Positions 25,971-34,532 of a DNA stretch of 64,000 nucleotides are shown in pieces. The notes under the pieces are model-generated. The model searched no databases, was not told the origin of the DNA, and saw only the letters and a program-made list of their open reading frames with translations. Position 1 is the first letter of the stretch. Every line of letters begins with the position of its first letter. The position numbers and the translations under genes are program-made. The DNA lies in assembly GCA_016930015.1 (NCBI GenBank), contig JAFGHR010000025.1:1-64000 (forward strand). Direction: 5' to 3'. The stretch is from Anaerolineae bacterium. Its GTDB lineage: Bacteria > Chloroflexota > Anaerolineae > Aggregatilineales > Aggregatilineaceae.

Positions 25971-26585
25971 TCACGCCTGAGGCGTGGTATCGGATTTGTC
26001 AGACACAGGTGATTCAGCCTGTTCAGAGGATGAATCGACCTCTGGACCATCGCCGCCTTGGGCGGCAGCGGTGATATCGCTTTTAACAGGCGCCTCGGCG
26101 TCAGGCGTCCCGCCGGATGGTTCGCTTTCAAAGTCGTCCGGCAAAGGTAATGTTGACGGGTCAAATCCCTGAGCGGCTGCATGGGTGATCATGGTGATTT
26201 TGCCGTCGATAAACGCGCCTTCTTCGGTCGATATCGACGTTGCCGTGATATCACCCCACACGCGCCCCGTGCGAAGCAGTTGCACTTTTTTGCCGCTCAC
26301 ATTACCACGCACCGCACCGGCAATCGATACGTTCTTCGCGTGGATGTCAGCCGTTATTTTGGCCGTTTCACCCACCAGGACGTTACCATCAATCGCCAAT
26401 GTACCTTCAAACGTGCCATCCAAACGTACATTGGCCTGGCTTTTTAAGTCACCCTGTAAGGTTGTGCTGGCCCCTAACACGGTTTCAAAACCGACCGGCG
26501 AACGCGGCAGAGGCGGGGGAGCGGGAAACGTATCCTCGTGATGTTCTGTTATTTCTTGCTGTTTGCGCCCACCGAAAAATGACAT
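25971..26585 (-). CDS. Bactofilin (polymer-forming cytoskeletal protein)
   Basis: The protein has 204 residues. The central DUF583 domain (about 30-135) shows the right-handed beta-helix pattern of short repeats: TTLQGDLKSQANVRLDGTFEG, GNVLVGETAKITADIHA, VSIAGAVRGNVSG and VQLLRTGRVWGDITA. Flanking regions are Pro-rich (N) and acidic disordered (C). Bactofilins polymerise on the membrane and position cell-wall or signalling enzymes. It lies 215 nt downstream of dedA on the same strand and converges with the GT-C-like gene. Confidence 0.93.
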   Translation of the reverse strand: MSFFGGRKQQEITEHHEDTFPAPPPLPRSPVGFETVLGASTTLQGDLKSQANVRLDGTFEGTLAIDGNVLVGETAKITADIHAKNVSIAGAVRGNVSGKKVQLLRTGRVWGDITATSISTEEGAFIDGKITMITHAAAQGFDPSTLPLPDDFESEPSGGTPDAEAPVKSDITAAAQGGDGPEVDSSSEQAESPVSDKSDTTPQA

Positions 26586-26800
26586 ATTTTTCCCCTTCCA
26601 CAGCCGCCATCACACTACCAGGACTATACTCTTGTTGAGATATAGAGTCAACGTGTCCAACAGGTGAACAGCCGCACCCCGGATCACTCCGACAGGGTAG
26701 ACCAGGTAACCAAAAAAGAGCATAAAACACCGCATGGTGTAAATGCCCTTTATCGATTGTCAGGTGGTGCTCAGCTCGCCGTGTACGGTCCAACCTGCGT

Positions 26801-27478
26801 TTAGCTGAGTTCGGTGCTGGGATCAGCTTCAGGCAGGTTGCGGGCGCGGCGCTCGTCAAGGAAGTCCTTGAGGAAGTGGATACCGGGCGGTAGAACCGAC
26901 ACAATGATGATCAGCAGCACAATCGGGATCAGGTACTTGTCTGCGTCCGGGAACTGCTGGCCCAGGAAATAGCCTCCGGACGTAACACCCACCGCCCACA
27001 GGAAGCCACCAACCACATTGTAGGAAATAAAACGGCGGTAGTGCATGGTACCAATGCCGGCCACAATCGGCGCGAACGTGCGCACAATCGGCATAAAGCG
27101 TGCGATCACAATGATCTTGCCACCGTGTTTTTCATATAGTTCTTGCGCCCGATGCAGGTGTTTTTTCTTAAACAGGAAAGAGTCTTCACGCTGGAAGAGC
27201 CGCCGCCCCACTTTGTGGCCGAACCAATACCCGGCGGTGTCACCGGTAACAGCAGCAACAAAACACCCAATAGCCAGCACGGGCAGGCTCAGTTCAACAT
27301 TCAACGTTCGCTGTAATGCTGAACTTCCCGCAATCATACCGGCGGTGAACAATAAGCTATCGCCCGGCAGGAAAAAGCCGATAAGCAGCCCGGACTCGGC
27401 AAACACGATGAAAAAAATGCCGATATAGCCGATAGTGGCGATAAACTCCTGAAGATCAAACGAGATAATATGCTCCAT
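26801..27478 (-). CDS. DedA-family membrane protein
   Basis: The protein has 225 residues. The DedA/SNARE-associated domain signatures are present: FAESGLLIGFFLPGDSLLF near the N-terminus, GDTAGYWFGHKVGR, and the conserved ARFMPIVRTFAPIVAG arginine motif. About five membrane helices are visible. Family members act in lipid (undecaprenyl phosphate or phospholipid) translocation and membrane homeostasis. The last 25 residues are charged and cytoplasmic. Confidence 0.94.
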   Translation of the reverse strand: MEHIISFDLQEFIATIGYIGIFFIVFAESGLLIGFFLPGDSLLFTAGMIAGSSALQRTLNVELSLPVLAIGCFVAAVTGDTAGYWFGHKVGRRLFQREDSFLFKKKHLHRAQELYEKHGGKIIVIARFMPIVRTFAPIVAGIGTMHYRRFISYNVVGGFLWAVGVTSGGYFLGQQFPDADKYLIPIVLLIIIVSVLPPGIHFLKDFLDERRARNLPEADPSTELS

Positions 27479-27724
27479 AGATATCAGGCGCAGTCCGCAT
27501 TAACCATACCCAACGCGGCACAAACGCCTCTCTCCTTTCACGCTATTGTAACGACCGAATGATATCGATGTGCGTTCCAACGTTATAGTTCGCAGCAACT
27601 GGTTTCATATACACGCAAACAAGGCATTCGTCGTACTATTTTCTAGCACAGCATCAAACCTAATGACAATAAAAACTGTAGGTGCGTCTCAAACAATCTT
27701 TGAGGCTGATTCGGTGTGCCGATA

Positions 27725-28633
27725 TCATTGCGTAAAAATTACATTGCCCACGCTACCATCATAGCCCAGTTCTTCAAAAACCGTGTTAAGTGTTTCGATG
27801 GGATAGCAAACAAACTTCTTTCTTCGTTTAACCCAGTAATGACGCCAGATGCCTCCGGCGATTTCGCAGAATTTTTCCTGACTCATCCCCGCCCGTCTGA
27901 TACCATATGGCCAAATCTCAGACACAACCGGTATTCCCTTTGACAACAAATTCTTCGCACCCAAGAAAACATATCCTTCCCAACCCTGAACATCAATCCA
28001 CATAAGTGCGATATTTTCGGCAAAGGAAGCTGGAAAACTCGGAACTAAATCATCCAGCCGTTTACACTCTACCGTGATGGTTGCGCGTGTGGACTCGTCT
28101 TGTAGTTCCATTGAGCTATGGAGAGAGGCAGCCTCTCGAATTCGATGATCACCGAAATTAGTCTTACTGAGTTCAAAAAGAGATTCACCTACTTGATCAG
28201 ATGCCGCGTAAGGGTAGCAGACAAATCGATCATCAAGTCCATTCAGTGTGACATTCTGCTGGAGCAAAGAGAAGTTATACGGTTCAGGTTCAAAAGCGAT
28301 CGCTTTTTCCATCTGACCTTTTTGGAGCATACCTATCGAAATAATCCCAATATTTGCGCCAACATCAATTACTGTTCCTTTTCCCTCTGCAGGAAGTTGG
28401 TTTATGCTCCTCAGCAGTGTGATTGAGCTTAACATCAAATCAAGCTCATATTGTCCAGATACGAATAACGATCTTCCAATGGATTCCTCCGCCCCAAGTC
28501 GAATTGTGAAGCGTCCTTGTTTGGTGCGAATCGTGATGAACTTGCGGAATCTCCTAATGATTTCCCAATTCAATAATTTTAACTTGACGTAGAAGCGTCG
28601 AATGATCTTAGGAGCCAATTTGCTGTACCGCAT
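27725..28633 (-). CDS. FkbM-family SAM-dependent methyltransferase
   Basis: The protein has 302 residues. The SAM-binding motif VIDVGANIGIISI is near residue 88, followed by AFEPEPYNFSLLQQNV and, further on, MWIDVQGWEGYVFLGA, all typical of FkbM methyltransferases. These O-methylate sugars or other metabolites, often in polysaccharide clusters. The first 45 residues are basic. Base composition is clearly lower in G+C than the neighbours (27.5-28.9 kb), which suggests acquisition by transfer. A short unknown frame lies directly upstream on the same strand. Confidence 0.9.
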   Translation of the reverse strand: MRYSKLAPKIIRRFYVKLKLLNWEIIRRFRKFITIRTKQGRFTIRLGAEESIGRSLFVSGQYELDLMLSSITLLRSINQLPAEGKGTVIDVGANIGIISIGMLQKGQMEKAIAFEPEPYNFSLLQQNVTLNGLDDRFVCYPYAASDQVGESLFELSKTNFGDHRIREAASLHSSMELQDESTRATITVECKRLDDLVPSFPASFAENIALMWIDVQGWEGYVFLGAKNLLSKGIPVVSEIWPYGIRRAGMSQEKFCEIAGGIWRHYWVKRRKKFVCYPIETLNTVFEELGYDGSVGNVIFTQ

Positions 28634-28658
28634 ATGTTTTACCTCATTAATGGAGCAC

Positions 28659-28919
28659 TCATTCCTGGTCTGAGCGACTTTGGGCCAGCAATCCTAAGAT
28701 TTGAACGAAAGGCATGTCTTTAATTAGCTCAAACTGCCCTTCCCAGGAATATCCGAAACGAACTGGTGCAAATCTTTCCAGAGATTCAACGCAGATGATA
28801 TTATCGATAAACTTTTTCACAAAGTATTTTGAAGTGGTTTCGGTCCTCTTCAAGATCAACCAATCCGGCGCAAACATCAAGCCGGCGGGCACCTGGCTTA
28901 GCGGCGGGAAGTGTACCAT
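28659..28919 (-). CDS. Short hypothetical protein, possibly a truncated gene
   Basis: The 86-residue frame ends 25 nt before the FkbM start on the same strand. The sequence has normal amino-acid character (LMFAPDWLILKRTETTSK, RFAPVRFGYSWEGQFELIKD) but I do not recognise it. It shares the AT-rich composition of the FkbM gene. The upstream end runs into the promoter region of the divergent parA-like gene, so it may be the 3' remnant of a larger transferred gene. It has no clear ribosome-binding site. Confidence 0.4.
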   Translation of the reverse strand: MVHFPPLSQVPAGLMFAPDWLILKRTETTSKYFVKKFIDNIICVESLERFAPVRFGYSWEGQFELIKDMPFVQILGLLAQSRSDQE

Positions 28920-29007
28920 AACTCAGCAGGCACGACCAGGGCATATTCCAGCCACGCGTATCCGGCATATCCAATCGCCGGAGCCGGTTCTCCTTGAGAG
29001 GTGGGTA

Positions 29008-29016
29008 TGCTATAAT
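29008..29016 (+). promoter_or_regulatory. Extended -10 promoter for the parA-like gene
   Basis: TGCTATAAT is a perfect extended -10 element, inside GGGTATGCTATAAT, 36 nt before the ATG. No -35 match stands at the usual distance, as expected for extended -10 promoters. The same GGGTATGNTATAAT occurs before the gene at 41814. Confidence 0.6.
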
Positions 29017-29052
29017 GCAACCAGCATCAATAACCATCAGGATTCATATTGT

Positions 29053-29823
29053 ATGACACGGACGCTCGTAATTGCCAATCAAAAAGGTGGCGTCGGAAAA
29101 TCCACCTCCGTCATGAATTTGGGGGTGGCATTGGCGGAACGCGGCCTGCGCGTGCTGTTGATCGATTTGGACCCGCAAGGCGGCCTAACAGCGGCCTTTG
29201 GCATCGACACGTATGATATCCGGCGCAGCGCCTTCTCGCTGGTGATGCACAGCCATATTTCGCTGGCCCGTGTGATGCGGCCTGTTCGTGAACGGGTAGC
29301 GCTCGTACCGGCCAGTATCGATCTGGCCGCCGGTGAGATTCACCTTGCTTCAAAACCGGACCGGGCGCTCCGGCTGCGCCAGTCGCTCCAACGAAGCCGT
29401 ATCCCGTTCGACTATATCCTGATCGACACCCCGCCAGGATTAGGCATCATGAATGCCAACGGCCTGGTGGCTGCTGATGAAGTGTTTATCCCGGTGCAGT
29501 GCCAGTATCTGGCGATGCGCGGTGTACGCGCCTTGATGGATACCGTGGTGCGTATCAAAAACTCGATAAATCCAACACTCCGGTTATGCGGGCTGTTCGG
29601 CACCATGTACCGGCCCGAGTCACGGCATGCCCAGGAAGTCGTAGACGAGCTGCGTTCGGTTTTTGGCCCCAAGATGTTCAAAACCCTGATTGATTATGAC
29701 GACATAGTCGCCGAAGCGCCGGTCGCCGGGCTTTCGATGCTCGAATACATGCCCCGGCACCCGATCGCCGAGGGGTATCGAGTGCTGGCCGAGGAGGTCA
29801 TGCGTGGACGACTCAACAAATGA
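29053..29823 (+). CDS. ParA/Soj-like Walker-type ATPase
   Basis: From ATG 29053 the protein has 256 residues. The deviant Walker A KGGVGKST spans residues 11-18 with the signature lysine K11. LLIDLDPQGGLT and YILIDTPPGLGIMN are the A' and B motifs. A longer in-frame start at 28714 would add 113 residues without family character and place the promoter inside the gene. ParA proteins segregate DNA or position protein complexes. No parB or parS sites are adjacent. The next gene overlaps by 20 nt and encodes a membrane protein, so this ATPase may position a membrane complex and not chromosomes. Confidence 0.92.
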   Translation: MTRTLVIANQKGGVGKSTSVMNLGVALAERGLRVLLIDLDPQGGLTAAFGIDTYDIRRSAFSLVMHSHISLARVMRPVRERVALVPASIDLAAGEIHLASKPDRALRLRQSLQRSRIPFDYILIDTPPGLGIMNANGLVAADEVFIPVQCQYLAMRGVRALMDTVVRIKNSINPTLRLCGLFGTMYRPESRHAQEVVDELRSVFGPKMFKTLIDYDDIVAEAPVAGLSMLEYMPRHPIAEGYRVLAEEVMRGRLNK

Positions 29824-31174
29824 ACAACGCCCCAGGGCTTCCCTTCGCGGCAGAGGGCGTGAAATCCTGCTGGGACAACAAACAACTGACTCAGAAAAAA
29901 CCGGTCCGGCTGAGGATATCCAACCCGCAGCCGAAGCACTTCCGGAAGCACCAGCCTCGGAACCGGTGAACGCGTCGTCACTGGCGCTGACGCCGGAAGA
30001 AACCGAAGCGTTGCTCGATTTCTCACCCGCATCACCCGCGTATGATGTTGAGGATGTGCCATCGTCTGAAGCTGTGCCGGAACACATATCCGGCGGTGAT
30101 AGTCTGGTGCCCGAAGATACTGCCGGTTATCCGGACGCTCTGCCGCTGGCCGAACGGTCGGAAGCACAACTCGCGGCGATGGACGATGTCCTGTATCTGG
30201 AAGACCCGGCCATTGATGATCTCGTTCCCAGTGAGCCTGAGCTGTGGCGAAAACCACCGGAAGAACCGGTTTCTAATGTCAGACCCGCTGTAGACACAAC
30301 TGCGGACACACAGCCCGACAAAACAGCGCCAACTTCTGAGCACGAAGGTGGCCTGGTCGCACCGGAAGGCGCACCAACCTACCCGGCACCGGCGCGCGGC
30401 ATCGCCGATCCCTTTACGCCTACGCTCAAACGCCAACCCTCCGCAGACCTGTTTGACGATACCGGCCAACCGGATGCGGAGATGCTCAAGGCACTGGTTG
30501 ATGATGAACGGCTCCAGGCGTTGTGGCGACAGATCGATGACCTGCACGAAGAACTGGTCCAGACGGTGAAAGGTGATCGCGGCAGCACGGATGTTTTCCA
30601 GCAGGAGCTATTACAAGCCAGTTCGCTGCTGCTGGAATCACGGGCGAATTATGATGACGCCCGCGCCATCGTATACCGGATTCGTGCCGACATAAACCGC
30701 CTGCGCAAAGTCGAAGCCGACATCATGCGCTACCGCCCGCTCATGCTCAATTACTACATCGGGTGGGGTATTGCGCTGGTTGTGCTGGGGCTGCTTAAGG
30801 AGCTGTTCGCAGGCGTGGCCGAATCGGTGGGGGTTGACGTGGTATCGGCCCTGTATTACCCGATGTTATTCGGCATTGCCGGGGCCCTGATTTCTGGCTA
30901 TATCACGCTGGACCGGCACACCAACCAGTTACGTGATTTTGATCCGATTCACACAAGCTGGTACCTGTTCAACCCGCTGTTGGGCGGCATGATGGGGCTG
31001 CTCATGTTTTTGTTGGCGTCGATTGCCAATGAGGACTTGCTCAAAGAAAATGCCAGCGGCGCAGAGTTGGCCATCGCCCTGCTTTTGTGTGTGGTAGCCG
31101 GGATGAACCAGAACACCGTTTTGCAGCAGCTAAATGATATGCTCAAACGGTTTGGCGGCAGCCGTAATTCGTAA
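29804..31174 (+). CDS. Membrane protein coupled to the ParA-like ATPase, function unknown
   Basis: The protein has 456 residues and a GTG start with AGGAGG six nt upstream, overlapping the ParA gene by 20 nt. Residues 1-230 are acidic, Pro-rich and probably disordered. A helical segment at about 225-310 (DDERLQALWRQIDDLHEEL and a DDARAIVYRIRADINRLRK region) looks like a coiled coil. The C-terminal 140 residues hold about four membrane helices. I do not recognise the family. The overlap implies that ParA and this protein are made together, so a membrane-anchored partner of the ATPase is a fair inference. Confidence 0.82.
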   Translation: MDDSTNEQRPRASLRGRGREILLGQQTTDSEKTGPAEDIQPAAEALPEAPASEPVNASSLALTPEETEALLDFSPASPAYDVEDVPSSEAVPEHISGGDSLVPEDTAGYPDALPLAERSEAQLAAMDDVLYLEDPAIDDLVPSEPELWRKPPEEPVSNVRPAVDTTADTQPDKTAPTSEHEGGLVAPEGAPTYPAPARGIADPFTPTLKRQPSADLFDDTGQPDAEMLKALVDDERLQALWRQIDDLHEELVQTVKGDRGSTDVFQQELLQASSLLLESRANYDDARAIVYRIRADINRLRKVEADIMRYRPLMLNYYIGWGIALVVLGLLKELFAGVAESVGVDVVSALYYPMLFGIAGALISGYITLDRHTNQLRDFDPIHTSWYLFNPLLGGMMGLLMFLLASIANEDLLKENASGAELAIALLLCVVAGMNQNTVLQQLNDMLKRFGGSRNS

Positions 31175-31189
31175 ATACAGTTGCGTCAC

Positions 31190-31231
31190 AACAGGCCGGT
31201 TCCCGCAGCATAACGGAACCAGCCTGTTTTT
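31190..31231 (+). terminator. Terminator of the ParA / membrane-protein operon
   Basis: The stem ACAGGC/GCCTGT (31191-31196 with 31222-31227) continues into GGTTCC/GGAACC across one mismatch, and five T follow. It lies 16 nt past the stop. Confidence 0.8.
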
Positions 31232-31251
31232 GTACACGGCAGTCCGATGGC

Positions 31252-31614
31252 CTAATCCAGAAAAACGCTGTTGTCGGGCGTCCAGGCGGGCACACACACC
31301 GCCAGGAACACCAGATCGGTGCCGGTGTCGTTAAAAACCTGGTGGACCTGTCCCGGCAAAATCGCCACAGCATCACCGGGGCCAAGCGATTTCGACACAT
31401 CATCAATTATCATACGCCCGGTGCCTGACAAAATGATATAACTCTCTTCGGCGGTGGGATGGTAATGCTTCAAGCAGGCTTTACCCGGCGCCAACACAAC
31501 CTGAGCCAGGCTGTGCGCCTGGCTGCCGCCGGATGCAGCCCCTAACAGTTCGTATACGGTTTCACCGTGATCACTTTCGATTGGTGTCACGCGTTTAACG
31601 TTGTTCACAAACAT
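31252..31614 (-). CDS. Cupin-domain protein
   Basis: From ATG 31614 (GCGAGGG six nt upstream) it has 120 residues. Alternative starts at 31629 and 31674 are possible. The cupin motifs are clear: KHYHPTAEESYIILSGTGR with metal-binding His and Glu, and GDAVAILPGQVHQV with a third His. Single-domain cupins bind small ligands or isomerise and oxidise metabolites, often sugars. It is the last gene of the operon glycosidase, solute-binding protein, cupin. Confidence 0.88.
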   Translation of the reverse strand: MFVNNVKRVTPIESDHGETVYELLGAASGGSQAHSLAQVVLAPGKACLKHYHPTAEESYIILSGTGRMIIDDVSKSLGPGDAVAILPGQVHQVFNDTGTDLVFLAVCVPAWTPDNSVFLD

Positions 31615-31636
31615 AACAGCCCTCGCCATAAATTGG

Positions 31637-32482
31637 TCACAACCAGCGGTCGATGATGGCTTCCAGGGTACCATCAGTTTGCATATCGTCCAAAACCTGC
31701 TCTACGGCTTCGATCAGCCGGAAGTTTTGCTGGCGCATGGCGATCCGGTACGCTTCAGAATACACCGTATCATCCGCCATGACCAGGTCGTTGTGCTGTT
31801 TTAGATACAACCGGGCGCTGACCGTATCGACCAGGGCCGCGTCAGCCTGCCCTTGCTGAACGGCCTGCATCGCTTCGTCCGGCAGCATAAAGCGCTCGAT
31901 GGCCAGCGCATGCAGGCGGCGCTGCCATCGCAACGCTTCCAGGTCACCCGCCGACGCAAATTCAACCGCCAGCGTTTTGCCGTCGAGATCACGAATCGTG
32001 CCAACCGGCGCGTCTGCCAGGGATATGAGAATCTGCCCGGCGTCAAAATAAGGCTGGCTGTAATGCACCCACGACACGCGCCCCAGGTCGATTTGCAGGC
32101 CGGAAATAATCATATCTACCGTGCCGGTATACAGCGCATCGTACAACCCGTCGTAGCCCATGATCAAAACCTGGGTTTCTACACCCAGGCGCCGCCCAAT
32201 CTCGCGGGCAAGATCGGCTTCCAGCCCGACAATGGCTTCCGGCGTCCACTCGGCAAACGGGGGATAATTGGGATCAACCCCAACGTACAAATCCCTGTTG
32301 ACCTGCACACGATGCCATGTCAGGTCTTGCGGTCCAAACAGCGCCCCCGGACGGGTCAACTGCCAGTAAGCGATCCACACCGCGACAGCCATAAAAATAA
32401 CCAGGGTCACGCGTGGATGCAGCACAGCCCAATCCCGCCACCGCTGCACGGCGTTTCGAAAGATCACAGCATAACGTTTCAT
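31637..32482 (-). CDS. Membrane-anchored family 3 solute-binding protein
   Basis: From ATG 32482 the protein has 281 residues. This start overlaps the glycosidase stop by ATGA, while longer upstream starts run into the glycosidase gene. A membrane helix (about 24-43) is followed by an SBP_bac_3 domain: RDLYVGVDPNYPPFAEW, GLEADLAREIGRRLGVE, DMIISGLQIDLGRV and QADAALVDTVSARL. Such proteins bind amino acids or similar solutes. No permease or ATPase gene is adjacent, so it may act as a sensor or capture protein rather than part of a local transporter. Confidence 0.88.
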   Translation of the reverse strand: MKRYAVIFRNAVQRWRDWAVLHPRVTLVIFMAVAVWIAYWQLTRPGALFGPQDLTWHRVQVNRDLYVGVDPNYPPFAEWTPEAIVGLEADLAREIGRRLGVETQVLIMGYDGLYDALYTGTVDMIISGLQIDLGRVSWVHYSQPYFDAGQILISLADAPVGTIRDLDGKTLAVEFASAGDLEALRWQRRLHALAIERFMLPDEAMQAVQQGQADAALVDTVSARLYLKQHNDLVMADDTVYSEAYRIAMRQQNFRLIEAVEQVLDDMQTDGTLEAIIDRWL

Positions 32483-33636
32483 GGTGTAAACGGGTTTTCC
32501 CAGCCGTGGGTATACGCCTGGATCGCTTCGTAGATCGGCTTGGGGTGGAATTCCGACGACACCAGGGCATAGTATGCGTCGCGGCGGTTGTGGCGATCGA
32601 ACGGCTGGCGGAAATTCCACAAGCACAACTGCTCAGCCCAGGGCCACCCTTTCACCAGTTCGAACGCGTCCAGCGTATAAACGATACGTTGGCCGGGACG
32701 GACGGCATACGACCAGCGCGGATCATCATTCCAGCCGCCCTCGGTGATGGTAACGGGCGTATCACCATCACCGGCGCGTTCCATCACGCCGCGCAGCAGT
32801 TCCACGCGCCGAAAATTGATCACGCCCGGATCAGGCTCATCCTGTGTCGCACGCGTGAACCCATACGTATGCACCGCCAAGACATCAAAATAATCAGCGG
32901 CACCGGCGGCATACATACGCTCAAGAAAACGTACCTCGTTCATGCCGGATGCACTGTCCTCCGGTTCCAGGGTAGGCGCCAGCGCCCCGCCCATCACGAT
33001 CACATCCGGGTTAGCGTCGTGTGCCGCCCGGTAGGATACGCGCAGCAGTTCCGTATAACCTTCAGGATCAACTGCCCGGCTGCCCCATTCCAGGCTGAGG
33101 TTGGGTTCATTCCAGATAATGACCGCGCTCACTTCGTCCTGGTAACGGGCGACAAACGCCTTGACAAACACGGCAAAATCTTCGAAATGATCGTATGGCA
33201 AATACGCCAGCGAGGTTACTTTTTCGTCAACCGGCGGGCGTGCCCAGCCCGGAACCAGTCCCAGCCGCGCGATCACGGTCAGCCCCTGATTATGCGCATG
33301 CCGGATAATCCGGTCGGGGAGCGTCCAGTTAAACTCGCCTTCGACCCCTTCGACATAGGGCCAGGGGAAAAATTCGACAATGGTAGCCGCGCCCATCTCG
33401 CGCACCATGCGCAAGGTGCGCTGAATCTTCCACTCCTCGACCTCATCAGTCAGCCGTGTATGCACACATACTACAGGCTCGTTTGTTTCAACACGTTGTG
33501 GGGGACCCAGTGTTACACGTGGGGGAGCAGGCATCAACGGGTGCAGCACAGCCCACACCAGAATCAACCTGATCAGCAGGCCGCCAACGCGCACCACGAC
33601 AGGGAAGACGGGCAATCGAGGGTAATAGAGCATCAC
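32479..33636 (-). CDS. Clan GH-A-type glycoside hydrolase with N-terminal membrane segment
   Basis: The protein has 385 residues. An N-terminal hydrophobic helix (about 12-33) should anchor or export it. The rest is a TIM-barrel-like domain with acid/base-type E177 in IIWNEPNLSLEW and nucleophile-type E299 in VTITEGGWND, the spacing expected for clan GH-A (GH5/GH39-like). Substrate is unknown. It heads an operon with a solute-binding protein and a cupin. Confidence 0.85.
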   Translation of the reverse strand: MMLYYPRLPVFPVVVRVGGLLIRLILVWAVLHPLMPAPPRVTLGPPQRVETNEPVVCVHTRLTDEVEEWKIQRTLRMVREMGAATIVEFFPWPYVEGVEGEFNWTLPDRIIRHAHNQGLTVIARLGLVPGWARPPVDEKVTSLAYLPYDHFEDFAVFVKAFVARYQDEVSAVIIWNEPNLSLEWGSRAVDPEGYTELLRVSYRAAHDANPDVIVMGGALAPTLEPEDSASGMNEVRFLERMYAAGAADYFDVLAVHTYGFTRATQDEPDPGVINFRRVELLRGVMERAGDGDTPVTITEGGWNDDPRWSYAVRPGQRIVYTLDAFELVKGWPWAEQLCLWNFRQPFDRHNRRDAYYALVSSEFHPKPIYEAIQAYTHGWENPFTP

Positions 33637-33718
33637 AACCAGGCGCGCATAGGGTGCAGTCTACAACACCACGGCAGAAACACCACCACAAGACGCCTCA
33701 TACAAACAATGGCAGGTG

Positions 33719-33979
33719 CTATTTTTTGCCGCCGTTCGCGCCCAGATCGGTAATCTGGCGCACGATCGAGAGCAGCGCGACAGCCAATCCGAGTGCGTCC
33801 ATAGCCTTGATTCGGCCAGGGCTTTCTACATTACTTTCTTCTGAAGCCCGGACGTAAAAATAGGCCGCCAGCAGTCCAACAGCTACGCCAAGCACGCCGC
33901 CCATAACATAACTTCGTGATTTCCAGTTTGATTCCGGAGCAGCAGACAAATCACTCACTTGCTTTTCCGTCCTTTCCAT
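33719..33979 (-). CDS. Small membrane protein (86 residues)
   Basis: A polar N-terminus is followed by a hydrophobic helix (about 26-44, YVMGGVLGVAVGLLAAYFYV) and a second weaker one (about 62-77, LGLAVALLSIV). I do not recognise the family. It overlaps the end of the upstream membrane-protein gene by 29 nt, so the two are co-expressed. Confidence 0.7.
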   Translation of the reverse strand: MERTEKQVSDLSAAPESNWKSRSYVMGGVLGVAVGLLAAYFYVRASEESNVESPGRIKAMDALGLAVALLSIVRQITDLGANGGKK

Positions 33980-34439
33980 CTATCTCATCATTTGTTTCGA
34001 CCGCAGCCGGTTGTGATAAGCCGCGTACCGTGTGCTCCAAACGCGTTACCCACACATTAAACGCGGCTACCGGCTGGGCCAAACGCGGCATAATCTGTTT
34101 GGTCCGTTCAGCAATCGAACCCGATAACCGGCGAGCACCGCGCAGCGGCTTGTGCACATTAGCATGCAGCCGTCCAGCACCAACAGCGGTGAATGCCAGA
34201 ATGAAATAGGGTACAAGACACAATATCATCATGGGGAGTGCTAAAAAAACGGTCGCGACAACACTCATGATAATGGCGACTTGTTTATGAACCAATGCCC
34301 CTGTTGCCACACCAATCACCAGCGCCACACACAACGCGATCAGCGCCAGAAAAGACAAAACTACCGGCGCGACGATACGAGTCCAGACCTCGCGCCGGTG
34401 TTTGCGTTTTGGATCAACGGGGCGTGATAATGTACTCAT
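33951..34439 (-). CDS. Membrane protein of unknown function
   Basis: The protein has 162 residues from ATG 34439, where GGGAGAG precedes the start at close spacing. A basic N-terminus (about 24 residues) is followed by two long hydrophobic segments (about 23-48 and 55-88) and a soluble C-terminal half with basic helices and an acidic end. Family not recognised. It forms a two-gene unit with the small protein at 33719. Confidence 0.72.
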   Translation of the reverse strand: MSTLSRPVDPKRKHRREVWTRIVAPVVLSFLALIALCVALVIGVATGALVHKQVAIIMSVVATVFLALPMMILCLVPYFILAFTAVGAGRLHANVHKPLRGARRLSGSIAERTKQIMPRLAQPVAAFNVWVTRLEHTVRGLSQPAAVETNDEIDGKDGKASE

Positions 34440-34532
34440 AAACTCTCCCGGCCCCATTCTAGCATGGTTCCGACGATCTACCAACGAAACACTTACCTGC
34501 CAGAACGCGCTTGCCCTACGCTCTCCTGATAC

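Noticed and set aside
28714-29052. 113-residue N-terminal extension of the ParA-like protein
   Set aside because: It lacks ParA character, contains the extended -10 promoter, and overlaps a minus-strand frame. ATG 29053 starts exactly at the Walker-type fold.
32413-33753. Long open frame (446 codons) on the plus strand opposite the glycosidase
   Set aside because: It is fully antisense to a gene with clear catalytic motifs and has no family character or ribosome-binding site.
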